The translations under genes were made by a program, and so were the position numbers. Of a stretch of 64,000 bases of DNA, positions 42,912 through 52,814 are shown piece by piece. The first letter of the stretch is position 1; each line of letters opens with the position of its first letter. Below the pieces are notes generated by a model. That model saw nothing but the letters and a program-made list of their open reading frames with translations, did not search any database and was not told the origin of the DNA. This DNA comes from Altericroceibacterium spongiae (GTDB taxonomy: Bacteria > Pseudomonadota > Alphaproteobacteria > Sphingomonadales > Sphingomonadaceae), in assembly GCF_003610805.1 (NCBI RefSeq), contig NZ_RAPF01000001.1, positions 372,001 to 436,000 on the forward strand. The letters run 5' to 3'.

Positions 42912-43454
42912 ATGAAAACAGCTCTTCTTACCCTGTGCGGCGGACTCGCTCTCACTGTGTCCGCCATGCCTGCGTTTGCAGCTCTGGATCAGGGAGTAAA
43001 AGCGCCCGAATTTGTCACTACAGGGGCTCTGGCTGGGCAGTCTTTTTCCTTCGATTTGGATAAGGCCCTGAAAAAGGGGCCAGTTGTGCTCTATTTTTTC
43101 CCGAAAGCATTCACGCAGGGGTGTACGCTGGAATCCAACGCTTTTGCTGAAGCGATGGATGATTTTCACAAGGCTGGCGCTCAGGTCATCGGTCTTTCGG
43201 CAGATGACATTCCCACTCTAAAGCGCTTTTCGACTGAAGAGTGTCGTGATGCGTTTCCGGTTGGTCAGGCAACACCCGCTATTATCAGTGACTATGACGT
43301 TGCTATGGTGATGAAGGGCAAGGCCACCGGGATGAGTGATCGTACCTCATATGTGATCGGACAGGACGGACGGGTTGTTATGGTTCATTCCGATCTTGAC
43401 TGGCGTCAGCATGTCGCGCGGACGCTGAAAGCTGTACAGTCCCTGCATCACTGA
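42912..43454 (+). CDS. Periplasmic peroxiredoxin (AhpC/TSA, BCP-like)
   Basis: A 180-residue exported thiol peroxidase. A signal peptide ([19 protein letters not shown], cut after FAA) precedes a thioredoxin-like fold. The peroxidatic Cys lies in [18 protein letters not shown], matching the PxxxTxxC pattern of peroxiredoxins. A second Cys in [12 protein letters not shown] could be the resolving residue. It would reduce hydroperoxides in the periplasm. ATG 42912 has AAGGAT just upstream; a frame start at 42846 would put 22 residues before the signal sequence. It is ~90 bases after PBP1A. Confidence 0.88.
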   Translation: MKTALLTLCGGLALTVSAMPAFAALDQGVKAPEFVTTGALAGQSFSFDLDKALKKGPVVLYFFPKAFTQGCTLESNAFAEAMDDFHKAGAQVIGLSADDIPTLKRFSTEECRDAFPVGQATPAIISDYDVAMVMKGKATGMSDRTSYVIGQDGRVVMVHSDLDWRQHVARTLKAVQSLHH

Positions 43455-43597
43455 CCAGGTTGCCGGCCAACACGCTTTCTAGAGATGTATTCGCCAAAGA
43501 GCGTTTCGCGCGCTTTTGTTTGTGCGCAGCACTTACCCACCACTTTCGTAAAGGTTACGCTTTCGCTAAGCGGATCGTGATCAATTGGAGAATTGTT

Positions 43598-44725
43598 ATG
43601 CGTGCCGAAGGGCAGGCTCAGATAGACCGTATCGAAGCTGCACTGGCGTTGGTGCGCAAATCCCTCGACTGGGACCGTGCATTGCGTCGTCTCGATGAAC
43701 TGAATGCGCGGGTTGAAGATCCGACCTTGTGGGATGATCCCAAGGAAGCCGAAAATGTCATGCGCGAACGCCGTCGCCTTGAATCGGCGGTGGGAACGGT
43801 CAACGAGATCACGCAGGAAATGTCGGATGCCGTTGAATTCGTGGAACTTGGTGAAGCGGAAGGCGATGATGATACGGTGACCGAAGGCTTGGAGACGCTC
43901 GAACGTCTGGCTGAACGGGCTGATGCCGATAAAGTGCAGGCTCTGTTATCCGGTGAAGCGGATTCCTATGATACATATCTGGAAGTTCATGCCGGAGCTG
44001 GCGGTACGGAAAGCCAGGACTGGGCGGAGATGCTTCAGCGTATGTATTCGCGTTGGGCAGAACAGAGGGGCTTCAAGGTCGAGCTGGTCGATTATCATGC
44101 CGGCGATCAGGCGGGGATCAAATCGGCTACCCTGCTGATCAAAGGTGAAAATGCTTATGGCTATGCGAAGACTGAAAGCGGTGTGCATCGCCTTGTCCGC
44201 ATCAGCCCTTATGACAGTTCTGCTCGTCGCCATACCAGCTTTTCGAGTGTCTGGGTTTATCCGGTCATCGATGACGATATCGAAATCGAGGTTAATGAAG
44301 GCGACCTTCGGATCGACACCTATCGCGCCAGCGGTGCGGGTGGACAGCATGTTAACACCACTGACTCCGCAGTTCGTATTACGCATCTTCCTACCGGTAT
44401 CGTAGTCGCGAGTCAGAATGACCGCTCTCAGCACAAGAACCGTGCTACGGCGATGAATATGCTTAAAGCACGTTTATACGAAGCGGAATTGCACCGCCGG
44501 GAAGCGGAAGCTTCGGGTGAATATCAGGAAAAGACCGAAATAGGCTGGGGACATCAGATCCGGTCTTATGTGCTTCAGCCTTATCAGATGGTGAAGGACC
44601 TTCGTACGGGCGTTACCTCTACCAGCCCGGGCGATGTTCTGGATGGAAAGATCGATGATTTCATTGCGGCTGCGCTGGCTCAGCGTGTGACGGGTGAAGC
44701 TGTCGAAGTCGAGGATGTCGATTGA
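43598..44725 (+). CDS. prfB: Peptide chain release factor 2
   Basis: A 375-residue RF2, which recognises UAA and UGA and triggers peptide release. The catalytic GGQ loop is in [19 protein letters not shown], and the N-terminal coiled coil starts [18 protein letters not shown]. The gene is a single frame with no internal stop, so there is no programmed +1 frameshift of the kind seen in E. coli prfB. ATG 43598, preceded by GGAGAA, is used; a frame start at 43460 would add 46 residues unlike RF2. Its TGA overlaps the TTG start of the next gene. Confidence 0.95.
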   Translation: MRAEGQAQIDRIEAALALVRKSLDWDRALRRLDELNARVEDPTLWDDPKEAENVMRERRRLESAVGTVNEITQEMSDAVEFVELGEAEGDDDTVTEGLETLERLAERADADKVQALLSGEADSYDTYLEVHAGAGGTESQDWAEMLQRMYSRWAEQRGFKVELVDYHAGDQAGIKSATLLIKGENAYGYAKTESGVHRLVRISPYDSSARRHTSFSSVWVYPVIDDDIEIEVNEGDLRIDTYRASGAGGQHVNTTDSAVRITHLPTGIVVASQNDRSQHKNRATAMNMLKARLYEAELHRREAEASGEYQEKTEIGWGHQIRSYVLQPYQMVKDLRTGVTSTSPGDVLDGKIDDFIAAALAQRVTGEAVEVEDVD

Positions 44726-45465
44726 TCTGGCGGGCGACTTTCGCGGTTTTACTGTCACTGGGGGCGAACGCCTGCAGTGACAGCGCGAATAATTCTGACC
44801 GTCTTGTAACGTCACGGGACTTTCCGCGCGCTTATCGCCCTGTTTCGAGCACGGGCGTGAACTATGTATCTACCGAGCAATCGCGCGACGACAGGCGGGA
44901 AGCTGAGACAGTCATGAACCTTGCGGATCTGCGCCAGGGAATGACTGTGGCAGATATTGGGGCCGGGGAGGGATATTATACTGTTCGCCTGTCAGGGCGG
45001 GTAGGAGCCTCAGGAAGAGTGCTTGCTCAGGACATTGATGAGGGCGTGGTGCAGCGTCTCGGAAATCGGGTTGAACGTGAAAGACTCGAAAATGTTTCGA
45101 TAAAGCTGGGCAGGGAAGATGATCCCCGATTGCCTGAAGACAGCTTTGATCGTATTTTCCTTATTCATATGTATCACGAAGTTTCAGAGCCTTATGCCTT
45201 TTTGTGGCGCTTGAGACCAGCTTTGCGGCCAAACGGCCGGGTAATTATTGTCGATGTGGATCGGCCGACGGATAGACATGGGATTGACCCGCGGCTGCTC
45301 TTTTGTGAATTCGGACAAGTGGGGTTTCGTCTCGTTGAATTTGTCCGTAAACCGGAACTCGCGGGGTATTACGCCCAGTTCGAGGTGGTGGGCAATCGGC
45401 CCCAGCCGGAAAAAATTGAGCCCTGCAGCCAGCCTGGTGACAGGAATGACGACGTCGCCGCTTAG
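44722..45465 (+). CDS. Exported methyltransferase-like protein
   Basis: A 247-residue class I SAM-methyltransferase fold: motif I is [20 protein letters not shown], and motif IV-like residues lie in [17 protein letters not shown]. Before the fold comes a signal peptide ([18 protein letters not shown]) with a possible, non-canonical lipobox (ANAC, Ala at -3), so the protein may be exported or lipidated. How an exported methyltransferase would get SAM is unclear; the fold may have another role. The start is TTG at 44722, overlapping the prfB stop as TTGA. The mature part ends in a Glu/Asp-rich tail with one Cys. Confidence 0.7.
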   Translation: MIWRATFAVLLSLGANACSDSANNSDRLVTSRDFPRAYRPVSSTGVNYVSTEQSRDDRREAETVMNLADLRQGMTVADIGAGEGYYTVRLSGRVGASGRVLAQDIDEGVVQRLGNRVERERLENVSIKLGREDDPRLPEDSFDRIFLIHMYHEVSEPYAFLWRLRPALRPNGRVIIVDVDRPTDRHGIDPRLLFCEFGQVGFRLVEFVRKPELAGYYAQFEVVGNRPQPEKIEPCSQPGDRNDDVAA

Positions 45466-45485
45466 CGGTAACGATAGGATGGAAA

Positions 45486-46892
45486 ATGTCTTTTAAAGGT
45501 TTACGGCCAATTAACTATGCTGGCCGAGAAGTCTGGCCCCTTATCGAAGGCGGTAAAGGTGTTTCGGCCACCAATCACGCCAGTTCGGGCGCTTGGGCTG
45601 CGGCTGGCGGAATTGGGACGATCAGTGCGGTTAATGCAGACAGTTACGATGCAGAAGGCAAGATCGTTCCGCAGGTATATGAACAGCTGACCCGGAAAGA
45701 GCGCCATCAGCAGCTGATCGATTACGCCATTGACGGGGCAGTTGCACAGATCGAACGTGCACACGATATCTCAGGGGGCAAAGGCGCTCTCAACATTAAT
45801 GTCCTGTGGGAAATGGGCGGTGCGCAGCAAGTGCTCGAAGGGGTGCTCGAACGCACTAGAGGCCTTGTCGACGGCGTAACCTGCGGTGCAGGTATGCCTT
45901 ATAAGCTGGCTGAAATAGCTGCCCGGTATAATGTTAGCTATCTGCCGATCATCAGTTCTGCACGCGCTTTTCGAGCCTTGTGGAAGCGCTCATATAACAA
46001 GGTCGCCGATCTGATGGCTGCCGTAGTTTATGAGGATCCGTGGAAGGCCGGGGGGCATAATGGCCTGTCAAATGCGGAAGATCCCACCAGGCCGGAAGAT
46101 CCATTTCCTCGCGTTAAAGCATTGCGCGATGTGATGCGTAAGGAAGGCATCTCCGACGATGTGCCGATTGTTATGGCCGGAGGAGTCTGGTTTCTGCGCG
46201 AGTGGGAAGACTGGATCGACAATCCTGAGCTTGGTTCCATAGCGTTTCAATACGGTACCCGCCCGCTTCTGACGCATGAAAGCCCGATTCCGCAGGGATG
46301 GAAGGACGCTTTGCGCGATCTGGAACCCGGTGACGTGCTTCTGCACCGTTTTTCACCCACAGGGTTTTACAGTTCTGCGGTTCGCAATCCATTTTTGCGT
46401 ACTCTTGAAGCGCGTTCGGAGCGCCAGATTCCTTACTCCCGCGTCGAGGCGGGGGAACATACGGTACAGCTTGATGTCGGGGTTAAGGGCAAGAATTTCT
46501 GGGTTGCTCCGAAGGATCGCGAGCGGGCGCGGCAATGGGTGGCCGAAGGGCATACCGATGCGCTGAAAACGCCTGATGATACGGTTATTTTTGTCGATTC
46601 CGAGGAAAGAACGCAGATTCGACAGGATCAGGCGGATTGTATGGGCTGTTTGTCCCATTGCAGTTTTTCCTCCTGGAAAGACCATGACGACTTTACCACC
46701 GGGCGTCTCGCAGATCCGCGAAGCTTCTGTATTCAAAAGACTTTACAAGATATTGCTCATGGCGGTGAGGTGAATGAAAATCTCATGTTCGCCGGCCATG
46801 CCGCGTTCCGGTTCAAGCAGGATCCGTTCTATTCCAACAATTTCACACCGACTGTGAAGGAACTGGTGGATCGTATCCTGACCGGCGACTGA
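45486..46892 (+). CDS. Nitronate monooxygenase family flavoprotein
   Basis: A 468-residue FMN-dependent TIM-barrel protein of the nitronate monooxygenase/2-nitropropane dioxygenase family. Features are the N-terminal ATNHASSGAWAAAGGIGTIS (phosphate/flavin loop), INVLWEMGGAQQVLEG, VDGVTCGAGMPYKL, and AGGVWFLREWEDW with a following QYGTRPLLTHES. The C-terminal ~130 residues carry several Cys (DCMGCLSHCSF) not typical of short family members. The substrate could be a nitroalkane or an unsaturated lactone-like compound. It starts 20 bases after the methyltransferase-like gene. A strong hairpin with T-runs ends the transcript. Confidence 0.8.
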   Translation: MSFKGLRPINYAGREVWPLIEGGKGVSATNHASSGAWAAAGGIGTISAVNADSYDAEGKIVPQVYEQLTRKERHQQLIDYAIDGAVAQIERAHDISGGKGALNINVLWEMGGAQQVLEGVLERTRGLVDGVTCGAGMPYKLAEIAARYNVSYLPIISSARAFRALWKRSYNKVADLMAAVVYEDPWKAGGHNGLSNAEDPTRPEDPFPRVKALRDVMRKEGISDDVPIVMAGGVWFLREWEDWIDNPELGSIAFQYGTRPLLTHESPIPQGWKDALRDLEPGDVLLHRFSPTGFYSSAVRNPFLRTLEARSERQIPYSRVEAGEHTVQLDVGVKGKNFWVAPKDRERARQWVAEGHTDALKTPDDTVIFVDSEERTQIRQDQADCMGCLSHCSFSSWKDHDDFTTGRLADPRSFCIQKTLQDIAHGGEVNENLMFAGHAAFRFKQDPFYSNNFTPTVKELVDRILTGD

Positions 46893-46915
46893 TTTCCGGT
46901 CGAATGGGTTCAGTC

Positions 46916-46956
46916 AAAGGCTGTGGAGTAAAGATTGCTCCGCAGCCTTTTGTTTT
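46916..46956 (+). terminator. Intrinsic terminator after the nitronate monooxygenase gene
   Basis: AAAGGCTGTGGAG (46916-46928) pairs with CTCCGCAGCCTTT (46938-46950) with one G-U pair, over a 9-base loop, followed by TTTTGTTTT. It also lies just beyond the end of amt on the opposite strand. Confidence 0.85.
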
Positions 46957-46966
46957 ATCGTGATTT

Positions 46967-48235
46967 TTATTCTAACTCGTCCAGAATCCGTTCCTCTTCT
47001 TCGCTCATCCGCATGGGAAGGAACAAGGAGACCATAAGAGCGCATAAGAGGGCCACAAAGGAGGCGAAGAGGGCCACAAGGCCGATTGCGAGGACCTGCC
47101 AGCCGATCATCACGGCAATCGAGGTTCCCTGCGGCAGCCCCGTTCCGCCAAGGGCATCGCTCGTGAAAATCGCTGTGCCAATCACGCCGACCACGCCCCC
47201 CGTCCCATGAACGGCAAAAACATTCAGCCGGTCGTCTATATGCAGGCGATGCCTGACCAGATGAGCAGTGCCATAGGAGCACAAAGCGCCGAGCAAACCG
47301 ATCACGATAGCAGCGCCTGGCGATATGAAGCCGGCTGCCGGGCTGACCACCACAAGCCCGGAGAGCGCACCGCTGGCACAATCGATCAGCGGGTCGCTTG
47401 TTTTGCGAATCCGTCCCAGAACGGTCCAGGTCAGTCCGGCGATACAGGCAGCGCCCTGCATATTGATAAGCGCGGTGGAAGCGTCGTCCGTTGCCGCCAG
47501 TGCAGAGCCGCCGATCAGCCCGAACCAGCCGAGCCATAATAACGCGACGCCTATGGCGGTCATGGCGGGAGAATGCGGGGCAGGTACGGCACCTTCGCGC
47601 AGGGCAATACTCTTACCCATTAATAGGGCTGTCACCAGCGCCGAAAACCCGGCGGTGACATGGATGACGAGACCGCCGGCAAAATCCATCACGCCGAAAG
47701 AAGCCAGCCATCCGCCGCCCCATACCCAGTGGGCGACCGGTGCATAGACCAGCAGGCTCCAGATCGCGAGGAAGCACAAAGCCCATGACGAGCGCGCCCG
47801 CCCGGCCCATGCGCCGAGCATGAGGGCAGGCGCGAGAATGGCAAAACCCATCTGAAACAACGCAAAACTGCTTTCGGGAACCAGCGTCCCGTCGCGCAGG
47901 GCATCGAGCTGGATCAGCATCCACGCATTACCGGCCCCGATCCAGCCATTTGCCGGGAAACCGAAAGCCAGCGTGTAGCCGGTGACGATCCATAAAAGCG
48001 ATATCACCATGGCGAGGAGCGCGATTTGCCGCAACAGCCGCCGGAAAACTCCGCGCGTCACCTGCCCGCCATAATAAAGCGCCAGCCCCGGCACCGCCGC
48101 CACCAGAGCCAGCACGGCACAGATCATGATCCATGCGGTGTCGCCGCTGTCATTGACGGCCAGATAAGGCGACTGGCCAAAACCCGCGGAAGGAACGGCA
48201 AGCAATGCCGGAAAGGCAGCCATTCTGAATTTCAT
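46967..48235 (-). CDS. amt: Ammonium transporter
   Basis: A 422-residue Amt/MEP/Rh channel moving ammonium across the inner membrane. An N-terminal signal-like segment (AFPALLAVPSAGFGQSPY) precedes about eleven hydrophobic helices. The pore region FDFAGG-like motif is seen in FGVMDFAGGLVIHVTAG; other motifs are AWMLIQLDAL, WFGLIGGSAL and HGTGGVVGVIGTAIF. Amt-typical conserved His residues are in the last two. A PII gene (glnK), often paired with amt, is not beside it. Upstream of its start lies the gene-poor flank of the KAP gene. It converges on the nitronate monooxygenase gene. Confidence 0.9.
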   Translation of the reverse strand: MKFRMAAFPALLAVPSAGFGQSPYLAVNDSGDTAWIMICAVLALVAAVPGLALYYGGQVTRGVFRRLLRQIALLAMVISLLWIVTGYTLAFGFPANGWIGAGNAWMLIQLDALRDGTLVPESSFALFQMGFAILAPALMLGAWAGRARSSWALCFLAIWSLLVYAPVAHWVWGGGWLASFGVMDFAGGLVIHVTAGFSALVTALLMGKSIALREGAVPAPHSPAMTAIGVALLWLGWFGLIGGSALAATDDASTALINMQGAACIAGLTWTVLGRIRKTSDPLIDCASGALSGLVVVSPAAGFISPGAAIVIGLLGALCSYGTAHLVRHRLHIDDRLNVFAVHGTGGVVGVIGTAIFTSDALGGTGLPQGTSIAVMIGWQVLAIGLVALFASFVALLCALMVSLFLPMRMSEEEERILDELE

Positions 48236-48424
48236 TCGAGTGCATCTCCCCCAAAATTAAAAGAGGCCTATGCCAATCTGTTGAAGGGATCAAAGAAAAG
48301 CCCGGAACCGGGTAGCCTTGTCTGAAATTGGGACATTTCGTGCCATGGGCCAGACCATTTCTGCCGCTCATGCGCACAGAATTGTTCGATCCCTCAGCGA
48401 TGGTGCGGGTGCAGATTCCAGCCA

Positions 48425-48460
48425 GATTGATTCATCCGTCCAGTTACAGGTGACTCATCG
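48425..48460. repeat. Left arm of imperfect inverted repeat flanking the KAP gene
   Basis: This 36-base segment matches the reverse complement of 52393-52428 at 28 of 36 positions by hand alignment, including a run of GATTGA, TCATCCGTCCA and TGACTCA in the same register. Weaker similarity continues ~26 bases inward on both sides. Confidence 0.6.
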
Positions 48461-48547
48461 TAATGGCGGAATGACCGCAATGTCGGGGGGAATGGACGTT
48501 GCAAATGACGCAACGAAACGTCTGCTATTGGGCCGGTAGGAGACTGT

Positions 48548-48578
48548 CCGCTTTAGGCGCAATTCAGCTAAAGAGCGG
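48548..48578. repeat. Hairpin in the left flank
   Basis: CCGCTTTAG (48548-48556) pairs with CTAAA plus GCGG (48568-48578, two bases bulged). It sits inside a larger pair, AATGACCGC and GCGGTCATT, forming a nested palindromic element of ~115 bases. Confidence 0.45.
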
Positions 48579-48746
48579 TCATTTCGCTTCCGAGGCTCTG
48601 CTTAAGAATGGCAGGCTTGGGCGCAGATATCTAGGCATCCGACCTTACGAATTCTCCGCCTGGTCTTCGTCAAGTCAACCTTGCCGCGCTTGTGTGGCAT
48701 ATGAACAGATGCCAAAGAAACAAAGGTCTGATCGCAGGGGGTAAGT

Positions 48747-51700
48747 ATGGATTCCGAACCGAACGAAGAACTCAACATAAAGTTCATTAAGGATGCCCCT
48801 TCAGACGAAGATTTCTTTGGGTCGCATGGAAGAGTTTCCGATGCCGTTGCTGATGTGATCATAGAACCAAATGGCATCCAATCGATTGGGCTATTGGGTA
48901 GCTGGGGTAGTGGAAAAAGCACTGTTGTTAAGCAGGTTGAAGATCGGTTGGCCAGAAGTGCTCAATACATCCATTCATTCAACTATGACGCATGGCTTAA
49001 TCAGAACGACCCCCCTCGTCGTTCATTTCTTGAAGCGCTAATCCAAAACCTCGTTGATAACTCGCTTTCCTCAAAGCGCGACTGGGAAAGTCGGCTCGCT
49101 GACCTCGCGGGGAAATCCGAGGAAACGACTACAACGACAGATCGAAAACTTTCATCGACCGGCAAATGGCTTGTTGGATCACTAGCCTTGGTCCCAATCG
49201 GAACAGTCGTGTTGGGGGCCGGCCTTTCGTCTGAAGACGTAAACAACGAGAAATTGTTGATCCTTCTTGGTGCACTCTTGACCCTCGCGCCCGCTGTCGT
49301 CGGACTATTCTTCTACATAATGTGGCGCCCGTGGCAGTTATCTTGGCTGTTAGGCATCACGAAAAAAGGTTTCTGGACCGAACATCGGGAACCACACACT
49401 AAGGAATCGATACTTGCCCTTTTGACGAACCAGTCGATTGAGCGAACTGACACAACCACCAAAATCAGTCCCGAGCCTACGGCGTCTGAGTTTCGCGTGG
49501 TGTTCCGTGACATTTTGGCTGTGCTCAAAGAAAAGCGAATGCAGCTTGTGATTGTGATCGACAATCTAGACCGGTTGCCTGAAGACGATGCCATGGAGCT
49601 ATGGGCGACGATACGAAGCCTTTTCGTCGGCCCTGAGTTTTATGGAATCGGGGTTGAGGTTACGCCGCCTCCTACCGTCGTGGTGCCAATCGATGAGAGA
49701 TCCGTCGAACGAATGTTCGCGTCAAATGGCTCCGCTGAGGCTCCGGCTTTGGCGCAGTCATTTCTGGATAAGACCTTTGATGCATCGTTCTATATCAGTG
49801 ATCCAGTCATGTCTGACTGGCGAGAATTCTTTAAGCAGAAGCTCAATGAGGCTTTTGGAGAATTCGCGACGGAGGAGCGTGTCTATTGGACAACAAGATT
49901 TCTTGAAGAGCGTATGGCGACGGATACGAGACTGCAACGTGTCACGCCTCGCGCACTCATCAAAACCGTCAACTCTATTGTGGCTCTAGCAAAACAGTGG
50001 GGTCTAAGCACACTAGATTTCCTCTCACTAGCTCTCTTCGCGATCAATCGCGATCAGATTGCCAAGGCTCCAACCCAGTTCGTGGAAGGGACACGGCCAC
50101 TTGCTGACCGCGCCCTAGCAGACTGGAGGCGCGAAGTCCTCGCCCTTCACTACGGTGTCACAAAAGATAAGGCCTACCAAGCGCTACTGCTTGAACCTCT
50201 CAAGGCGGCGATTAGCTCGGGAAATGCCGATGAGTTTGCAAGACTGGCCGCTGTTCCGGGCTTCAGCGCGGTTTACGAGCAAGTGATTTCGGGCCCTCCA
50301 GAGGCAGCAACTACTCCAGGTCCGGACCCCGAATTCGTCTTGAACGCTGCCTTGCTTTCGGAAGAGCATAAGACTCAAAGCTGGGCCTCCAGAGGATTGG
50401 TGACACTCGCGCTAACGTGGCCAACTTGCGGGAAAGTCGGCGCTTTCAGGACAGACTTCGCTGAAGCTATTGGTGCAATGGAGCCTTACAACAAACAGGC
50501 TTCGTTTCTTACGAGCTCAGCAAGCCAACTGGCCGCCTCTTTGCCAGAAGCCTCACTTGATAGGGAGGGCCTGAACTCCATCGTCGATGCTCTGAAGCTG
50601 ATAAATAAAGCCGCAATCAAGCGTGGCGTTAAACCCCCGACCGTCATGGCCACGCTCCCGCATAAGGAGCTATTCACGTTGGTTGAGGACGTGCCGAGTG
50701 ATTTGCTTCCGATACTCGCCACAGACAAGTCAGCCGCAGAGGTCATCACAGCGCTGGAAGCTGCGCTCAAAAATCCAGACGAGTCGACCGACGTCGCGAC
50801 CGCGACACGCGCCCTTTCTCAAAGACCGACAATTCGCTTCAAGGGTGGCAAGTCTCCAGATTGGAACCCCCTTGTCGCCACGGCCAATAGTACGATTGCT
50901 GGCAACAATGCTTCGTTCCACGGTACAGGCCCTTCAGTCGACGTTCTTGGTATTCTGCATGACACAAACGAGAACGCAAAAACCAACATTCAACAATTGT
51001 TTGATCAGGGCCATTTAGCCAATCGACTCAATGAGGCGGATGCCGAGAAAGATCTGCGGCTCACGACGGACATCACCGCGCTCATGATGTTGAAGGGGAC
51101 TGACTTTGCAGCGCCTAACGGCAAGAGTTGGGAGCAGATGGTGAATGACCACAAAGACTTTGCGGAGAACCTCGATAGCTCACTCTCTTGGTACCTAAAG
51201 AAAGACCGCATCACGTTTGCTCTAGAAGCCTTGCAAACACGAAAATCATTGCGGCCGGCAATTGGGGAATTGGCCAAACTTTGTGTGTCAGAGAAAGGCT
51301 GCGTTGGCCTTTCGACCTCCTACGTGCTCAATCACGTGAGTTTGCTTGGCGGTCTTATTGGCGAGGAGCTCCTTGACTCTGCTTTGACTATTCTCGCCCG
51401 AAGAACCGATTTTTGGGCCGCTCTCGAGGCCGTTCAAAGCGGCTCACGATATGAAGCTGCGTTCCTAAGATTAAGTGGCTTGGACGGAGTTGATGGCGAT
51501 CAACTCTTGGTTGATCTGAAAAAGCGATTGTCGGAGCTTGTTAATGAAGATTGGGAAGAAGGGATCGCAGAAGAGGGCGTCGCATACCGATTTGCCAAAC
51601 TATATGGCGATGAAATGGGACAAAAGGGTGGCCTTGGAGACGAGCTCAAGGCTGCGCTCAAAGATTATCGTCCCCAACTGTTGAATGCTGAAAACCCAGT

Positions 51701-52163
51701 CCGCGAACGATGGTTCTTCCTCACCGCTTTTGTCTCGGCGGGGACAAGAGCGACCCTTTACAAAAATCTTCGCGATACAATTCACGCAGGGAGCCACGTG
51801 GAGGATCTAGGTGGACTAATTAGAGCTGGAGGGGCGAGATTCCTTGAGGAAGGGAAGTTCGCTGATGCTAGTGATAAAACCGCAAGGCATGTGATCCTTC
51901 CGCTCTTGGCGTCAAATGATGGCGTCGCAGTTCTTGATGAGCAAGCCGAGCTTTTTCGGCTAATTTTGAGGGATAGCGACAAGGAAACGAAGGTCGCAGC
52001 TCGTGAGGCAATCGATTCCCTGAATTCAAGCTCAGAAACTGATGAGAAAAGAAAATCTCTCGAGGTTCTCGAAGCATTTGAGAGAATGCTCCCAAAGCCG
52101 AAGAAGGCGAAGGCCTCAGAGAAATCTGAAGTGGATGCTGGTGACCCGAGTAGCGATGAGTAG
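48747..52163 (+). CDS. KAP family P-loop NTPase, large, possibly defence-related
   Basis: A 1138-residue protein with an N-terminal KAP NTPase domain: Walker A GLLGSWGSGKST (residues 48-59), the family motif FNYDAWLNQNDPPRRSFLEA (78-97), and Walker B LVIVIDNLDRLPEDD (267-281). Two transmembrane segments are inserted between A and B (about 141-160 and 170-192), typical of KAP proteins, which sit at the inner face of the membrane. The ~700-residue C-terminal part is helical with no domain recognised. Known members include PifA, which excludes phage T7; defence is possible but not shown. No partner gene is next to it. Codon choice looks less GC-biased than in the neighbours. Confidence 0.85.
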   Translation: MDSEPNEELNIKFIKDAPSDEDFFGSHGRVSDAVADVIIEPNGIQSIGLLGSWGSGKSTVVKQVEDRLARSAQYIHSFNYDAWLNQNDPPRRSFLEALIQNLVDNSLSSKRDWESRLADLAGKSEETTTTTDRKLSSTGKWLVGSLALVPIGTVVLGAGLSSEDVNNEKLLILLGALLTLAPAVVGLFFYIMWRPWQLSWLLGITKKGFWTEHREPHTKESILALLTNQSIERTDTTTKISPEPTASEFRVVFRDILAVLKEKRMQLVIVIDNLDRLPEDDAMELWATIRSLFVGPEFYGIGVEVTPPPTVVVPIDERSVERMFASNGSAEAPALAQSFLDKTFDASFYISDPVMSDWREFFKQKLNEAFGEFATEERVYWTTRFLEERMATDTRLQRVTPRALIKTVNSIVALAKQWGLSTLDFLSLALFAINRDQIAKAPTQFVEGTRPLADRALADWRREVLALHYGVTKDKAYQALLLEPLKAAISSGNADEFARLAAVPGFSAVYEQVISGPPEAATTPGPDPEFVLNAALLSEEHKTQSWASRGLVTLALTWPTCGKVGAFRTDFAEAIGAMEPYNKQASFLTSSASQLAASLPEASLDREGLNSIVDALKLINKAAIKRGVKPPTVMATLPHKELFTLVEDVPSDLLPILATDKSAAEVITALEAALKNPDESTDVATATRALSQRPTIRFKGGKSPDWNPLVATANSTIAGNNASFHGTGPSVDVLGILHDTNENAKTNIQQLFDQGHLANRLNEADAEKDLRLTTDITALMMLKGTDFAAPNGKSWEQMVNDHKDFAENLDSSLSWYLKKDRITFALEALQTRKSLRPAIGELAKLCVSEKGCVGLSTSYVLNHVSLLGGLIGEELLDSALTILARRTDFWAALEAVQSGSRYEAAFLRLSGLDGVDGDQLLVDLKKRLSELVNEDWEEGIAEEGVAYRFAKLYGDEMGQKGGLGDELKAALKDYRPQLLNAENPVRERWFFLTAFVSAGTRATLYKNLRDTIHAGSHVEDLGGLIRAGGARFLEEGKFADASDKTARHVILPLLASNDGVAVLDEQAELFRLILRDSDKETKVAAREAIDSLNSSSETDEKRKSLEVLEAFERMLPKPKKAKASEKSEVDAGDPSSDE

Positions 52164-52814
52164 TGATCCACATTGAGCGATCAATGGTGAACAAATCTTC
52201 GTATTCGGCGCGGTGGGTTCGATCAACGGATCTGAATGTCTGCTCACGGACTCCCGGAACACGGACGCCAATGACCGACATGAAGGCGCGAAGCTGACGT
52301 TGCAGTTCGGCATGTGTGGCGTCCGCTAAGTCGGCGTATCCGGAACGGCAGCTTTTTTATCACCAAACGCTATTGCGGCCACTTCGATAGAACGGTGAGT
52401 CAGTCTAAATTGGACGGATGAGTCAATCGTTCCATTCCCACTAGTGCGGGAGCAGGCTGCCTATCCAGGAGCGTTTGCCGCGCGGCTGCCTCCGATCTGT
52501 CTCTGTGGGTGTGAGCGGCGCCATCAAAACGGTGCATTGCCTGTGCTATGGCAATCGCTTCACCATCCGAGCCCTGACACGCTTCAACAGGATTTCAACG
52601 AAGCGTCGGCCGAAATCCTGCCGATCACTGACATGATGGCGCGGGTGGGGCGGTCGGGTGGCCGTGCCGGCTGCTGAATGACGGCATTTCGGGTCTGAAC
52701 CGCTCCCTTCGCTATCGCGGCAGGGTCTGTCCGGTTGCTGTCCGGTGCGCATCGGCCCCGGCAAAGCTGGAGAGCGCTTGAAGTCTGCCGGGCTGAGCGG
52801 CTAAAGACTGGCGC
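52164..52814. other. Gene-poor right flank of the KAP gene
   Basis: These 651 bases carry no convincing gene. The left half is AT-richer and holds the second arm of the inverted repeat (52393-52428); the right half (from ~52440) is GC-rich like the surrounding chromosome, with a short open frame at 52444-52677 that resembles no known protein. A TTTTTT run near 52350 follows the stop of the KAP gene by ~190 bases. Confidence 0.6.
52393..52428. repeat. Right arm of imperfect inverted repeat flanking the KAP gene
   Basis: Reverse-complement partner of 48425-48460 (28 of 36 matches by hand). The two arms bracket ~4 kb holding the KAP gene only. Confidence 0.6.

Larger units (their letters stand above)
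48236..48746. other. Gene-poor left flank of the KAP gene
   Basis: These 511 bases hold no convincing gene, apart from promoters for amt and the KAP gene. They contain one arm of an imperfect inverted repeat (48425-48460, matched at 52393-52428), a 9-base inverted pair AATGACCGC/GCGGTCATT (48470-48478 and 48575-48583), and a hairpin at 48548-48578. Confidence 0.65.

Noticed and set aside
43598-44725. Programmed frameshift in prfB
   Set aside because: The gene is a single uninterrupted frame with no internal TGA.
48318-48539. 73-codon frame in the left flank of the KAP gene
   Set aside because: Overlaps the palindromic repeats and shows no protein-like features.
52444-52677. 77-codon frame in the right flank of the KAP gene
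   Set aside because: No family resemblance, no clear ribosome-binding site, Cys/Arg-rich composition as expected from GC-rich non-coding DNA.
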